A DNA stretch of 64,000 bases from Malachius bipustulatus (lineage: Eukaryota > Arthropoda > Insecta > Coleoptera > Melyridae). Made by a program: the position numbers and the translations under genes. Location of the stretch: positions 6,734,858 through 6,798,857 of the forward strand of contig OU342633.1 of assembly GCA_910589415.1 (NCBI GenBank), written 5' to 3'. A model generated the notes under the pieces. The model searched no databases, had not been told where the DNA came from, and was given only the letters and a program-made list of their open reading frames with translations. How positions within the stretch are numbered: position 1 is the first letter of the stretch; the number at the start of each line of letters is the position of its first letter. This document shows, piece by piece, positions 1-9,955 of this stretch.

Positions 1-2
1 AA

Positions 3-254
3 AAAGGAGGTTTCTTACCATTAATACCCATTTTTGCTGGTCTAAGTGCCCTGGGAGCCTTAGCGGGGGGTGCTAGTGCAATAGCCAGTGCCGTTAACAA
101 GACTAAGGCTGCCCAAGAAGAACTAAAAGAAACTCAACGCCACAACCAAACTATGGAGTCTCTTGCAATGGGAAAAGGATTATATCTAAAACCTTATAAG
201 AAAGGACTCGGCTTGTACTTGAAACCATATTCAAATAAAAAAAAAACTTCTTAA
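3..254 (+). CDS. pX/pVI-like membrane-active virion peptide, 5' partial
   Basis: The frame is open from the window edge to TAA at 252-254. The visible 83 residues begin with a glycine/alanine-rich hydrophobic segment (about residues 2-30, LSALGALAGGASAIASAV), then a short charged helix, and end with two copies of a GLYLKPY motif at about residues 58-64 and 69-75 plus a lysine-rich tail. This combination is characteristic of a small Polinton/adintovirus protein compared with adenovirus pX/pVI, thought to be a virion core or membrane-active peptide. The start lies outside the window. The protease frame begins on the same A run that ends this ORF, one base back. Confidence 0.6.
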   Translation, partial: KGGFLPLIPIFAGLSALGALAGGASAIASAVNKTKAAQEELKETQRHNQTMESLAMGKGLYLKPYKKGLGLYLKPYSNKKKTS

Positions 255-616
255 ATTTACCGAAACGAGCTCTAACGAACCTTGATTTAATTAACTTTGG
301 AAAACGTTTGAAAGGGTTCAGAGGGGTTTTCATGCATGATACTTTACCAGATAGAATACATAAAAATGAATGCGGCATTATAAATTTAGATAGTAATAGC
401 GGTACTGGTACACACTGGGTTGCATATCGTAAGAAAAATGATTATGTATTATATTATGATAGCTTCGGTAATTTGAAACCAAGCTCTAATATCGTGAGGA
501 ATTTTAATAGTTCAGGCAAGGTAACCATTGAGTATAACTATAATAGAAATCAAGATTTTAGATCGTATAACTGTGGACATTTATGTTTGGAATTTCTGTG
601 CAAATCTTTAGTATAG
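239..616 (+). CDS. adenain-type cysteine protease (Polinton PRO)
   Basis: Encodes the maturation protease that cleaves capsid proteins. Family landmarks are visible in order: an N-terminal RALTNLDL segment, FRGVFM, a catalytic-histidine block GTGTHWVAY, the acidic YDSFG block and, near the C-terminus, YNCGHLCLEFL with the nucleophilic cysteine. The frame is open from 239, just after a TAA, and there is no ATG before the conserved N-terminus. The first ATG (332) lies inside the conserved region. Expression may therefore need a -1 shift from the preceding ORF on the A run at about 237-246, or an upstream base may have been lost. At about 120 residues it is near the size of compact insect Polinton proteases. 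It lies 16 bp upstream of the penton gene. Confidence 0.8.
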   Translation, partial: KKNFLNLPKRALTNLDLINFGKRLKGFRGVFMHDTLPDRIHKNECGIINLDSNSGTGTHWVAYRKKNDYVLYYDSFGNLKPSSNIVRNFNSSGKVTIEYNYNRNQDFRSYNCGHLCLEFLCKSLV

Positions 617-632
617 ATAAACTCATCGAACA

Positions 633-1346
633 ATGAGGACGTTTAGTTTCAGCGGAAATAAATCTACACTTACGGCCGATTACTATCCGCCTATTTTCTT
701 GAATAATAGCTCTGATTATGCTCTAGGGCTCATTAGTTTTGAAACTTATAACGCTATACCAAACATAGATAAAAAATCAAACAAATTTTACATAGGTAAT
801 CAGGTAATAGAAATTCCAACCGGTTCTTATGAAATTTCCGATATCGAAGAATATTTACAAAAAGAAATTGTTAATTTGAATAAGGCTCATATAAATTTCA
901 ACTGCTCACTGCACTTAGCCGCTAATAATAATACGCTTAAATGTGAATTGAAATGTACACATACAATTGACTTTACAAAGAAAGATTCAATAGGTAAATT
1001 ATTAGGTTTCAAGGAAAAACTTTTAGAAGCTAACCATCTCAATATATCTGATGCTCCTGTTAATATTTTAAAAACTACAACAATAAGAGTGGAATGTAAT
1101 TCAACAACAGAAGCGTATTATAACGATACGCTAAGCCACACCTTGCACCAATTTTTTCCCGCAGTGCCACCGGGTTTTCGTTTAATTGAAGCTCCAGTAA
1201 ACGTTATTTATCTGCCTATAAATACAAGAACAATCGATAACATTACCATTAAGATAGTTGATCAAGACGGAGAACTGGTCAATTTCAGAGAAGAAACGAT
1301 AACGATAAGACTACATTTGAAGGAGGTTTATCAAAATGGTCATTAA
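633..1346 (+). CDS. Polinton minor capsid (penton-like) protein
   Basis: A complete 237-codon ORF starting with ATG 16 bp after the protease stop. The N-terminus has the family signature, a FSFSGNKSTLTADYYPPIFL stretch followed by a YALGLISFETYNAIPNI block, and then a KFYIG...EIPTGSYEI region. This is the usual start of the single-jelly-roll minor capsid (penton) protein of insect Polintons. The C-terminal half carries EAPVNVIYLPINTRTIDNI, also typical. It is predicted to occupy the vertices of the icosahedral particle with the major capsid protein encoded downstream. The stop overlaps the start of the next small gene by 11 bp, suggesting tight co-expression. Unlike most genes around it, this one is intact. 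Confidence 0.75.
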   Translation: MRTFSFSGNKSTLTADYYPPIFLNNSSDYALGLISFETYNAIPNIDKKSNKFYIGNQVIEIPTGSYEISDIEEYLQKEIVNLNKAHINFNCSLHLAANNNTLKCELKCTHTIDFTKKDSIGKLLGFKEKLLEANHLNISDAPVNILKTTTIRVECNSTTEAYYNDTLSHTLHQFFPAVPPGFRLIEAPVNVIYLPINTRTIDNITIKIVDQDGELVNFREETITIRLHLKEVYQNGH

Positions 1347-1471
1347 ATACAACTCAACAAAAGAAAAAACCGTGCAAAAAAAATCTCATTGTTAAGCGAA
1401 CATCGAAGCGGTTAACACCTCAAAGTATAAAATTTTTAACAACCTTAGGTTATAAAATTAAACAAAAATGA
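1336..1471 (+). pseudogene. small basic Polinton protein, frameshifted
   Basis: The ATG at 1336 overlaps the end of the penton gene. The frame stops early at 1395. Reading on in another frame from the A8 run at 1376-1383 gives a lysine/arginine-rich segment ending in a KFLTTLGYKIK tail and a TGA at 1469-1471 that overlaps the ATG of the major capsid gene. Small basic proteins ending in a leucine-glycine tail of this sort sit between penton and capsid genes in insect Polintons. The function is unknown. The break is one base in a homopolymer, so it could be a real mutation or an assembly error. Confidence 0.5.
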
Positions 1472-2701
1472 ATAACATCTTAGGAGTATCAGACAAGGCT
1501 TATTTTGATACATCGCTAATAAATGTTGAGAAACATTCTCATTTACCATTTACCACTTCTTATAACAATAATGATGAATACGTATACCTATTCAACAAAA
1601 TGATGCATACACCTTACCGTCGAGCAGTTATCTCTACATAGAGGAGAAATTATCAAAATCAGACGGGAAACCATCTGCAACAGCGTATTTAGTGAACAAT
1701 TTTGCAGCCCATTTATTTGAAGAAATACGATACGAAATTAATGGTAAAGTGATTGATAGAGTTAGGAATCCCGGTGTTGCAACCACTTTGAAAGGATATG
1801 TATCATATAATGATAACACTGCCAAAATGTTGAAAAATGCAGGTTGGGGGGTTGATTCAAGCGGTATTACTTATTCTATGGATGATACAGAGAAAAATTT
1901 TAACGTATGTGTCCCGCTGAATACGCTTCTAGGATTTGCCGAAGATTATAAAAAAATTATAATCAATTTAAAACAGGAATTAATACTTGTTAGAAGTAAT
2001 ACCGATAACAATGCCATTTTAAATAGCAATGATAAGGAAGTAATGGAACTGAAAATTAATAAAATTATTTGGAAAGTTCCCCACATTACCGTAGCAGATG
2101 TAGAAAGATTACAGTTATTAAAAGTTATAGAAAAAGAAGCAGATCTCGATATGGCTTTTCGCGGGTGGGATTTGAATGAGTATCCAAGTTTACCTGCAAC
2201 AAAAGAATTTGTGTGGACAATTAAATCGACAACTCAACTTGAAAAACCCCGTTATATAATTTTAGCATTTCAAACTGATCGGAAAAATAATATGACCAAA
2301 AACTCAAGCATATTTGATCATTGTAATTTGAAAAATGCAAAACTGTTTCTTAATTCAGAACAGTACCCATATGATAATTTAATTGTAGATTATAGCAAGA
2401 AAAAATACGGTATGCTATATGAAATGTATTCTCATTTCCAAGAACATTATTATGAAAAAGATAATGAGCAGAAAGATAATGAGAAAAGATATTCACTCCA
2501 AATGAGTTTAAAGCAACGTGTCCTATAGTGGTTATAGATTGCTCCAGGCAAAACGATATTTTGAATTCTGGTTCAATCGATATTCGCTTGGAATTTGAGT
2601 CCTCTGCGAACTTTCCCGATAAAACTTCTGCCTATTGCCTAATATTGCATGATAAGATTTTGAAATATAATGCTTTAACAGGTCTTATTCGGAACATATG
2701 A
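1468..2701 (+). pseudogene. Polinton major capsid protein, two frameshifts
   Basis: Homologous to the double-jelly-roll major capsid protein. The N-terminus (MNNILGVSDKAYFDTSL) is in frame from 1468. The longest open part is 1692-2528 (278 codons) and contains the conserved FEEIRYEINGKVIDRVRNPG and LKGYVSYN region. The C-terminus (TCPIVVIDCSRQ, then a jelly-roll strand region) is read to TGA at 2699-2701 in a third frame. The two shifts fall at short A runs, near 1597-1600 and near 2484-2487; in each case one base restores continuity. About 410 residues overall, in line with compact Polinton capsid proteins. ATGA overlaps with the preceding small gene. As sequenced the copy cannot make a complete capsid protein. 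Confidence 0.75.
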
Positions 2702-2786
2702 GAATCCCTCGAGGCTAAACTGGGAGGGGGAGCTTATGAAAAATAAATAAAAAGGAAAACATTCTATTTTCTGGGCACATTAAAAC

Positions 2787-3296
2787 ATGACCTACGTGGT
2801 AGATTTGCAGGGTTTTCAATTAAACTCTGAATTTCTATGTAAAGAAATTGCTGTAATGAAACTTGACGATTGTTGTTGTAAAGTTCACTATTTTTTCAAT
2901 TTTGACGTCCCCGAAGATTGTTTGTCAGAGCAATGTAAGAAGCGCAACGCATGGGTAACAAATAATTTACATGGGTTGAAATGGAAAAGTGAAGAAGAAA
3001 AGAACCCCCAACCGTATACTAGCTTTAAATATATATTGAAGAAAAATTTGGAAAACTGTCAACAGATTTTAGTGAAAGGATTGCAGAAAAAGACGTTTCT
3101 CGAAGCACATTTGTCAAAGTGTATTGAAATCATTAATTTGGAAACTCTAGGATGTGAAAAACTTTCTGATTTAATCAGTTATAATTATAAAGACAAATTT
3201 AAGTGTGGGGACCACCACCTGAAATGTGAAGTGCAAAACGTGTACCTACTTAACAATTGGTGTAAGAAATATTTCCCCCACCCTCAAAATCACTAA
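2787..3296 (+). CDS. conserved Polinton-associated protein, possible nuclease-fold
   Basis: A complete 169-codon ORF downstream of the capsid gene. It starts with a VVDLQGFQ...FLCKEIAV segment, followed by HGLKW in the middle, a VKG..KK..FL block and a C-terminal NLETLGCEKL region rich in Cys and His. I recognise this pattern as recurring in arthropod transposons and integrated DNA viruses, where an acidic residue in the first strand and a KE pair recall DEDD-type exonuclease folds. That fold assignment is inference from pattern only; no function is established. The position among capsid genes suggests a late or packaging-related role. The reading frame is intact. Confidence 0.45.
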   Translation: MTYVVDLQGFQLNSEFLCKEIAVMKLDDCCCKVHYFFNFDVPEDCLSEQCKKRNAWVTNNLHGLKWKSEEEKNPQPYTSFKYILKKNLENCQQILVKGLQKKTFLEAHLSKCIEIINLETLGCEKLSDLISYNYKDKFKCGDHHLKCEVQNVYLLNNWCKKYFPHPQNH

Positions 3297-3359
3297 GGTA
3301 TAAATCTCTAGCATTAACATTACCTGTTATAGTTTTTCCAGTTTTCTCAACATTAAACC

Positions 3360-3677
3360 ATGTCTCTCTACTACATCCTTGACGATACAATGAAATTATT
3401 AACAGGTGATGAACTGTTCCAGTTAGCGAAATGCTTTGAATCACCAGAGCCTTATACCGAGCTGAAAGCTTTAGAGCGCAATTGGTTAGAGAATGGTGAC
3501 TTTAATCAGTTATACTCTCTACACGATGAAGCTTATAATCTACAATCGATTCATCAGGATATGGAATATGAAATAGTTTTTGAAGATGACTGCAAGCCGC
3601 ATATGGAAGAGCAGTCAAAGTCGAAGCCATTAAGTGACTCAGAATTATCTAAATCTGTTGATAAACTAACAGTTTAA
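3360..3677 (+). CDS. hypothetical acidic Polinton accessory protein
   Basis: A 105-codon ORF with ATG 63 bp after the preceding stop. The product is acidic, with no transmembrane segment and no motif I recognise; the C-terminal 30 residues are Ser/Glu/Lys-rich and look disordered. It is the last rightward ORF before the leftward polymerase block, with an AT-rich intergenic stretch holding AATAAA-like sequences at about 3705-3770. Its position at the end of a run of capsid genes supports it being real, but coding status is not secured by any homology I can see. Confidence 0.35.
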   Translation: MSLYYILDDTMKLLTGDELFQLAKCFESPEPYTELKALERNWLENGDFNQLYSLHDEAYNLQSIHQDMEYEIVFEDDCKPHMEEQSKSKPLSDSELSKSVDKLTV

Positions 3678-3775
3678 TTGTCTTGTAATTTATTTAAGTA
3701 TAAGAAAAATAATATGTGATTAGTTATAACAATAAAAAAAATACAAGTATATATTGTTGTTTTTTTATTAATTAA

Positions 3776-4507
3776 TCATAAGTTATATACAATAATTATA
3801 GATTTAGACATCTCATAAGTTTTCACATAATCTTGATAATTCGAAGAAGGCCAAAGAGCAGAATCGGGTCCCTCTATCCAGCCAACTTGCTCACCTTGCA
3901 TTCCTCGTTTGATATTCTCGAACAACCATTTCAAAATCTCACTGTGTGATTGACGTATGTAGGGCTGTAGCTTAAACTCAATATTCAAAATGTTTGTAAC
4001 ATGCAACATATTAGATAGAAAACTATAATCTGCTAAATAAATAGAATCACAAATTAATTTAGAAACATAATATGAGACACTTTTATAGTTGATGATAATA
4101 TTTGAAATAAACATTGAATCGAAATCCAATGATTGTTTGTTTTGACTTAGTAAATCTAAAATAAAATGTCGTTTACACTCCTCTGGATATAGCCAACCTA
4201 TCTTTGATAATATAGAATTTACTTCATCAAAAGACACCACATCTCTTTTAAGTTTTCTCAACTCTAAAATTGCCAGCGCAATAAACCCATCTATGTATTG
4301 CTTTGATTCTAATATTTCTCTTAAAATTTCTCTATTGCATTTCAATAGATTTTTTATCGAAAGGATTTTACATGGACATGGAATAACACTTAAAATATAT
4401 CTAATCCCATCTAGATCGTTATTATATATAAATTTTTTCATTGATTCAAGGTAAACTTCAATCGACGAGTGATAAATACGATGTTGAACTTTCACTTCGT
4501 TCAACAT
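3776..4507 (-). CDS. hypothetical protein, helix-rich
   Basis: A 243-codon ORF on the minus strand, tail to tail with the plus-strand genes and downstream of the DNA polymerase gene. The sequence is leucine/isoleucine-rich with regularly spaced cysteines and short amphipathic helices, reminiscent of degenerate helical repeats (ankyrin-like spacing), but I see no canonical ankyrin signature. No signal peptide. The intact length and the same strand as the polymerase gene suggest an early accessory gene of the element. Function not recognised. Confidence 0.4.
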   Translation of the reverse strand: MLNEVKVQHRIYHSSIEVYLESMKKFIYNNDLDGIRYILSVIPCPCKILSIKNLLKCNREILREILESKQYIDGFIALAILELRKLKRDVVSFDEVNSILSKIGWLYPEECKRHFILDLLSQNKQSLDFDSMFISNIIINYKSVSYYVSKLICDSIYLADYSFLSNMLHVTNILNIEFKLQPYIRQSHSEILKWLFENIKRGMQGEQVGWIEGPDSALWPSSNYQDYVKTYEMSKSIIIVYNL

Positions 4508-4626
4508 TTCGAAAACTAACCGCTCACTATTACACTATATTCAATACTGAATAAAATATGCAAAACTAGGCTAACCATAAGTATGTGTGGTGGGGTGTGA
4601 ATTACTGCGAAACGAAGCAAAATTTA

Positions 4627-7600
4627 TTAGCCAACATACCCCCAGGGTCTAGTGTGTACGACATCAATTATTTGCCTTTTACTGTCGTTTGGACACAATG
4701 CTAATTTTGTTTGCTTGATTGAATAAACTTTGTGCCTGAAAGATCGTATTGTTCGCTGATCTTTACTGATAACTTCACCGGTAAATAAACAGTTTTTGTA
4801 GTCTTCAAAAGTTATAGTTCTAGTAGCAGATGATTTGACACCTTTTGACTTTTTATTAATTTTTCCACTTAACATTTTGTACGCGTACATCTTAGCTCTG
4901 AGTCCTACAAATTCTGTCATAATTTCGCCATTATTCTCATCTTTCATTAGTCCGGGTACTTTTTTGTTAAGTTGTAAAATATTGTAAGGATTCTCGCTTT
5001 GGTAATCTGAAGTATCAAATAATTCATAATCTTGCTTGATGTATGAGTAAATATCAGGAACAAAAAAATGATATAATAAACTATCTGTGTCTGTGTAAAG
5101 TAGTTTTACTTGATTATCTTTAAATTTTTTCTTAATATAACCGTAATGAAAATCGTATAGGACAGTTTTAGAAATGTCCAAAATAGAAAACCCAATGTAT
5201 ATTGGTTTGTTAAAGACTATTTTTGTTCTATTCATCTCAACTATAATCATATTATCTTCAAATATGGTACAACTATGAAAATTTAGTTTTGCTATCAATG
5301 ATTCGGCACCGTACCTTCCTTTCCATTTTGTTACTAATTTGATGTCCTTATACTTTCTTACATTTTCCATTGTCTTACCAAAGACAGCGTTATTCATTAG
5401 CTTGAATAAATTCTTTTCAAAATCATTCTTTGCATTTTTTCTCAATTCTGTGTTAAGATCTATATACGGTTTCAACCAAGGAGATTGTTTATAGCGTATT
5501 ATAGTATGGATTTTTGTTAAATGCAAGCCATATTTTATAGCTTGTTGTAAATTTTTATAATGAATTACATAATTTTTTTATCATATAGGGTAGCTAATAA
5601 TTTTGTCTCTTTGGAACCAGCAGCACATCGATGTTCGCAACAGAACGGAAGATCAGAATGATGATTGTGTAATTCTATTGGATAATTTAAATCTACTTCA
5701 AGAAAATAACCATATGATGAATCATTTTCCATGTTGTCAATATTAAAGTTTTGGACTTCTTCTGAACTTAACCAACAAAATTCTCCGAGAGGTAACGATT
5801 GTGACATGGCCCAACCGTAAAGGTTATTGACGTCATAATACATCAAAAATAAGCTTGGTTCGTGCATATTATACTCATCACCCATGTAAACATTATTTGC
5901 TTTAGCATAACGATTACTACATTGTGCTAATCCACCTCTAATACCTCGCTCAATAAACATGATCATATCTATCTGACTCAGCAGTTCAAGTTCAACCTTT
6001 GTATGCTTGAGCATAGCGTCAAACGTAAAACCAGGTAGTGTAAAATAGTGCAGCGGATCTAGTTCATATGTTGATAAGCAGTTCATTCGAAAATTTTCAA
6101 AAATATCACTCAAGAGATAAACATCAGTTTTTAAATATAGATCAGAATATTCTCCCAAATTTTTAATGTTAAACTTATCCCATACTCTTTGAGCATGCTG
6201 ATAATCAGTTTCGCTAATTTCTGTGTCATTTAATAGACTATAAAATGCATTTTTGTTTGGCAATTCTGTCTCCTCAAGCTTATCCCAATCACTTATATAG
6301 TCATATGGATATACCCCCTTACGTGTTAGCAGCCTAAACTCTTCTTCGTCCTTACAAAATGACCTAGTGATAGATTTATTATCATCATCTAGGTATGATG
6401 ATAGTTTCTCTATGCTGCTTGCTAAAAACCTGAATGAATCAATAAATCTTAATTTCACACGGGTGTCATCCACGTGTTTAGTAAATGATATGTATCTTTC
6501 TTTATTGAGGGGCAAAATATCTACTCTACCACTAAAACCGTTTGACAGTTCGCGGATTAAAAAATTTGCATCGTATCCGCTCAAGTTGTGGAATACTATG
6601 GGGATCATCAAATCAACTTTGTAATTAATGTTACAACCCTTGTGTGTGGCACCCCTAAATTTTCCCGTAATATGACAGTGATCTCTGATTTTCGTTTCCC
6701 CCTCTTTAAATGACTTCTCGCATATAGAGCATTTATCTGATTGAAGAAATTCCAGTTCTTCTTGAAAATTTAAATTCATTGGCATTTTTTCAGCCAGTAT
6801 ACCGTTTACACAATGAGCTATTATTTTTAAGTCTTGAATAAACTCCTTGATACAAGTTGGTGATCGATAAAGTCTAAATTTAGATAAGTCATTATCATAG
6901 AAACATTTTAAATAATAAGCTACACTAAAAGGGACGTGTTTCTGATACTTTTGAGATCTCTCACCAAACGAATCAGAACATTTTTCCAAAATACATTCCA
7001 GATCTGCATAAATGACGAATGGAACTCTTTCCCTGAATCTGAAGTTCCTAAAACGCAGTTTTTCCTCTTTTGGAATTTCGACACTACATTTATTTATATT
7101 ATTGCAGTGTTTCTCATGTTTTTCTAGATGTGCAATTGACGTGAAATAATTCAAACATCTACAGCAAATATATTTTTTATGACCATCTTGTGATAGCTGC
7201 TTACTTACTAATCTGCTCAAGTTCTTTATCCAAGCAAAATGATACGTTGCATGGTCATCACTTTCATCATCCAAGCTATAATTGCTTTTCACCATTAGTA
7301 AATTTATTCTATTAGAGCTGCTAGTGCTACTGAGCATAACCGGAAAAATCGCTTGCTTTTGATATCCATAAACATTTATTGATAAATTATTCATAGCCTC
7401 AAATTTTTTAATATCTGTTAATTTAATTGGAAACTTGATACCTTCATATTTTAGTATGTTTTTAAAGTGAGGATAAGATTGTACCCTATCAGAGTGATTT
7501 TTTGATGGATATAAACAAGAAATTATCGACCACATAAAACAAAATTCGTCGTTGTTTTTAACATTGACTACAGCTTTTTTATTCTTAATGAATGCTGGTA

Positions 7601-8279
7601 ATTCTACGTAGGTAGAAATTCCAACCTTAAATGGAATGAACCTATTGATATTTACTTTCAGGTGAATAATTTCATAGAGTGACCACCCTGAGTCTCTTTC
7701 TTGAAAGTCCTCTAGCTTACTTAAAATTTTATCATATACGTTCTCCCTATACCAAGCTTTTATATTTGTTGCCCTGTCAATTATTGCATTTCTAGTAGAA
7801 AATGTCTTTAAATCAATCTCTTCCGTTTTTGGCATGATAAAGTTAGCACAAAAAACTACATTCACTTTCAATGATGATTTAAATAAACATTTCTTAATTT
7901 TATTTGAAAAAATACGGTAAGCTTTTTTCATAAATATCTCTGGGTCTAATATTCGTAAATTAATTATTGCACCAGAAAGAATTCTAGAATTGAAGCAACT
8001 CGCTAAATCTTGCCACACTAAATTTCTACCTAGTTGACGGTTGTTTTGACCATAGCCTATTTTCTCTTTACCATTTTTCATTTGATTTAGCTTACTCCTA
8101 TAAGAATTTAGTAATGCCAAATTGCTCTCAAGTTTTAATGCACTTTCACCCTTCGATAAAATCTTTTGTTTTATTGCTTTTCTGAATATATGAATGTTCT
8201 TATTCACGATTTGGAGATGCCGTTTAATGTCTGGGTATAACCGTAATAATTTGATCGCTTCCTCCGTTTTTTTTGACAA
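4627..8279 (-). pseudogene. protein-primed family B DNA polymerase (Polinton pPolB), one frameshift
   Basis: Replicates the element. Read from 8279 leftward: an N-terminal region of about 400 residues; a CxxC zinc-ribbon-like segment; exonuclease motifs YADLECI (Exo I), FHNLSGYDANFLI (Exo II) and YLKTDVYLLSDIF (Exo III); polymerase motif A YYDVNNLYGWAM; motif [11 protein letters not shown]; and motif C YTDTDSL. The first part (5565-8279, 904 codons) ends at a stop beside a T7 run at 5573-5579 (A7 on the coding strand). The remainder (299 codons, 4627-5526) is in another frame. One base in the homopolymer separates them, so the total would be about 1,215 residues, as expected for the family. 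All catalytic motifs are preserved on either side, which argues for a recent lesion or an assembly error. Confidence 0.9.
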
Positions 8280-8415
8280 TTTTTGAACTTAGATCACACA
8301 TACTACTTTCATGAGACATACTGATTGTTAACAAATAAGATTATGGTTGAAAACAGAAAGATAACTAAGCGATTTTATTAAATGTTTAATATTATAACTT
8401 ACCACCCTCCTCCTC

Positions 8416-9955
8416 TCAACCGGATGAACCCAAACCTTTTTCACCACGTTCTGTTCCATTTTTTAGGTTTCGCAAACTCAAAATAAGTTTTTAAAAAAAG
8501 ATTTATTTTTAAAACACCTATTAATACAATGCAAAACCTTTATTTACATCGGTTTACACATAGACCTATCTATATAATAATAACCGACGGAGAACCCGAA
8601 GACCTTGTTAACAGAACGAAGTCAACTTGGTAACTGATTGTAAAAATCCTGAACAACTCCCTTGTGAGCTTTAGTTTCATGACGTAGGCAATTAATTTAT
8701 TAATCAGTTGGGGAGTGGTCAGAATTATTATAAAACAGTTCTTGGCGTTCCCACGGGAACGACCACACATGTGTGCTGTTTCTTAACTTTACATTCGATT
8801 CGATTGTCACAGATTAATATTTAAGAAATTAGTCCAGTGTATCGTAACTAATTTTATTATGATTGGAATCGTGACTTTTTCTGTAAAACACACGTGTGTG
8901 CTCGAAATTCAATACAAATGAATATTGGGAACATTTTCTTAATATTTCTTAATAATCCTAGAGAACAATAAATTAGGTAAAGTTCGTGCCTGGGTTGAAG
9001 TTAAACGCTAATAGGCATTACAAGTTCCAGACTACGAAACGACGACTGTTCTTAAAATAACAGTGTTGGATTAGGTATTTCAAAATAATATATTATAATA
9101 AAATAATGTTATGCCTTTTAGGAGAATAAACATATTTAAGTAATTTGGTAGAAATCCATATGGGAATAAGTAAATTAATAAGCATATCAAATACTTACAT
9201 ATAGATTAGCAAAAGGTAGTTAAAGTTACTTATTATACTTAAAATAATTTCATGCAAAATAATACTTATAATAATAGCAATTAATTGGAATAGAATATCG
9301 TAACTAGGTACACATGATTAAGACACAAGTACACAAGTACATGATTATAAAGATGAATAAATTGTCTATAATAGCGATGTGAATAGTCAACAATAATCAC
9401 TATAAAAGAGTTAAGGTGGTGCATATTCACTATCACGAACCGTACACTTAACACATTGAGCACCTAAATCAAAAATTGAATCAATGTCATTGAAATTATT
9501 TTCAATAAAATAATATACTTACTTGTACTTCTTCAAGTACAGGATAGCTAATTTTTTCACAGATTAATTGGGCAACTTTATCCCCCGCTTTGATCTTGAA
9601 TTCTGTGTTGTTATGATTAAAAATTATTATTTTTATGAGACCTCTATAATCTGCATCTATTACTCCACCTAAAATTATTATATATAATAATTACTAGTTT
9701 GTATAGGATTAATTCAAATAATATTATACCTCCAATATTAATAAACTTATTAACGGCTAAGCCTGACCTAGGAGCTATTCTTCCGTAACAATCCTTTGGC
9801 AGTTGAATTTTTAAACCAGTATCAACCAACCCTTTTTGATTTGGAGGAATTATGTAGTCATATGCACTTTTCAAGTCGAAACCTGCGGATTGTGAAGAAG
9901 CTTTTGTTAAGGAATATGAAGCTGGTGTAGTTTTTACAAATTTTAGGGTATCCAT
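8416..9955 (-). pseudogene. dUTPase gene, last exon split by a solo LTR
   Basis: dUTPase hydrolyses dUTP to dUMP and keeps uracil out of DNA. Three exons are visible. Exon 1 (9955-9730) has the start ATG, motif I AGFDLKSA and motif II GRIAPRSGLA. Exon 2 (9668-9523) has motif III GVIDADYRG and motif IV GDKVAQLI. Exon 3 begins at 9463. Introns are GT-AG (9729-9669 and 9522-9464). Exon 3 runs only 10 nt before a 993-bp solo LTR. It resumes at 8460 with the motif V residues TERGEKGLGSSG and TGA at 8416-8418. The tetranucleotide AATG (gene strand) is duplicated at the two sides. As sequenced, translation runs into the LTR: motif V is lost and a tail of about 57 LTR-encoded residues is gained, ending at 9281. 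A possible 5' UTR donor lies near 10107. Host-type gene structure, not part of the Polinton. Confidence 0.85.
8461..9453 (-). mobile_element. solo LTR of the errantivirus family at 44-55 kb
   Basis: Near-identical, in reverse orientation, to the LTRs at 44261-45888 and 54587-55581. It runs from the complement of TGTTAAGTGTACGG (ending at 9453) to the complement of CCTAAAA (8461-8467). It is flanked by CATT on both sides (8457-8460 and 9454-9457), a 4-bp target duplication that matches the 4-bp duplication of the full element. No internal sequence remains, so it arose by LTR-LTR recombination. It sits in the last exon of dUTPase in the same orientation as the gene, so its own TATA-like and AATAAA signals could affect the transcript. 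Confidence 0.95.

Larger units (their letters stand above)
1..8279. mobile_element. Polinton/adintovirus-like element, partial
   Basis: The gene set identifies a Polinton (Maverick) or integrated adintovirus: a pX/pVI-like peptide, an adenain-type protease, a penton-like minor capsid protein and a double-jelly-roll-type major capsid protein on the plus strand, then a protein-primed family B DNA polymerase on the minus strand. These convergent blocks are a usual Polinton layout. The integrase and packaging ATPase expected in a full element are not present, so the element either continues left of the window or has lost them. I did not find a terminal inverted repeat. The right edge must lie between the polymerase start (8279) and the dUTPase last exon (8416). 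Several genes carry single-base frameshifts, mostly in A runs. Confidence 0.85.

Noticed and set aside
1..8460. Polinton terminal inverted repeats
   Set aside because: Only one side of the element is in the window and no inverted copy could be identified.
8570..8770. 66-codon ORF repeated at 45579-45779 and 55272-55472
   Set aside because: It lies inside the LTR in all three places and covers the promoter/R region; it is a by-product of LTR identity without coding evidence.
9281..9463. ORF MLNVLSVRFVIVN... near the dUTPase gene, and its copy at 44224-44433
   Set aside because: It is LTR sequence read through from the truncated dUTPase exon 3 or from the LTR flank, not a gene.
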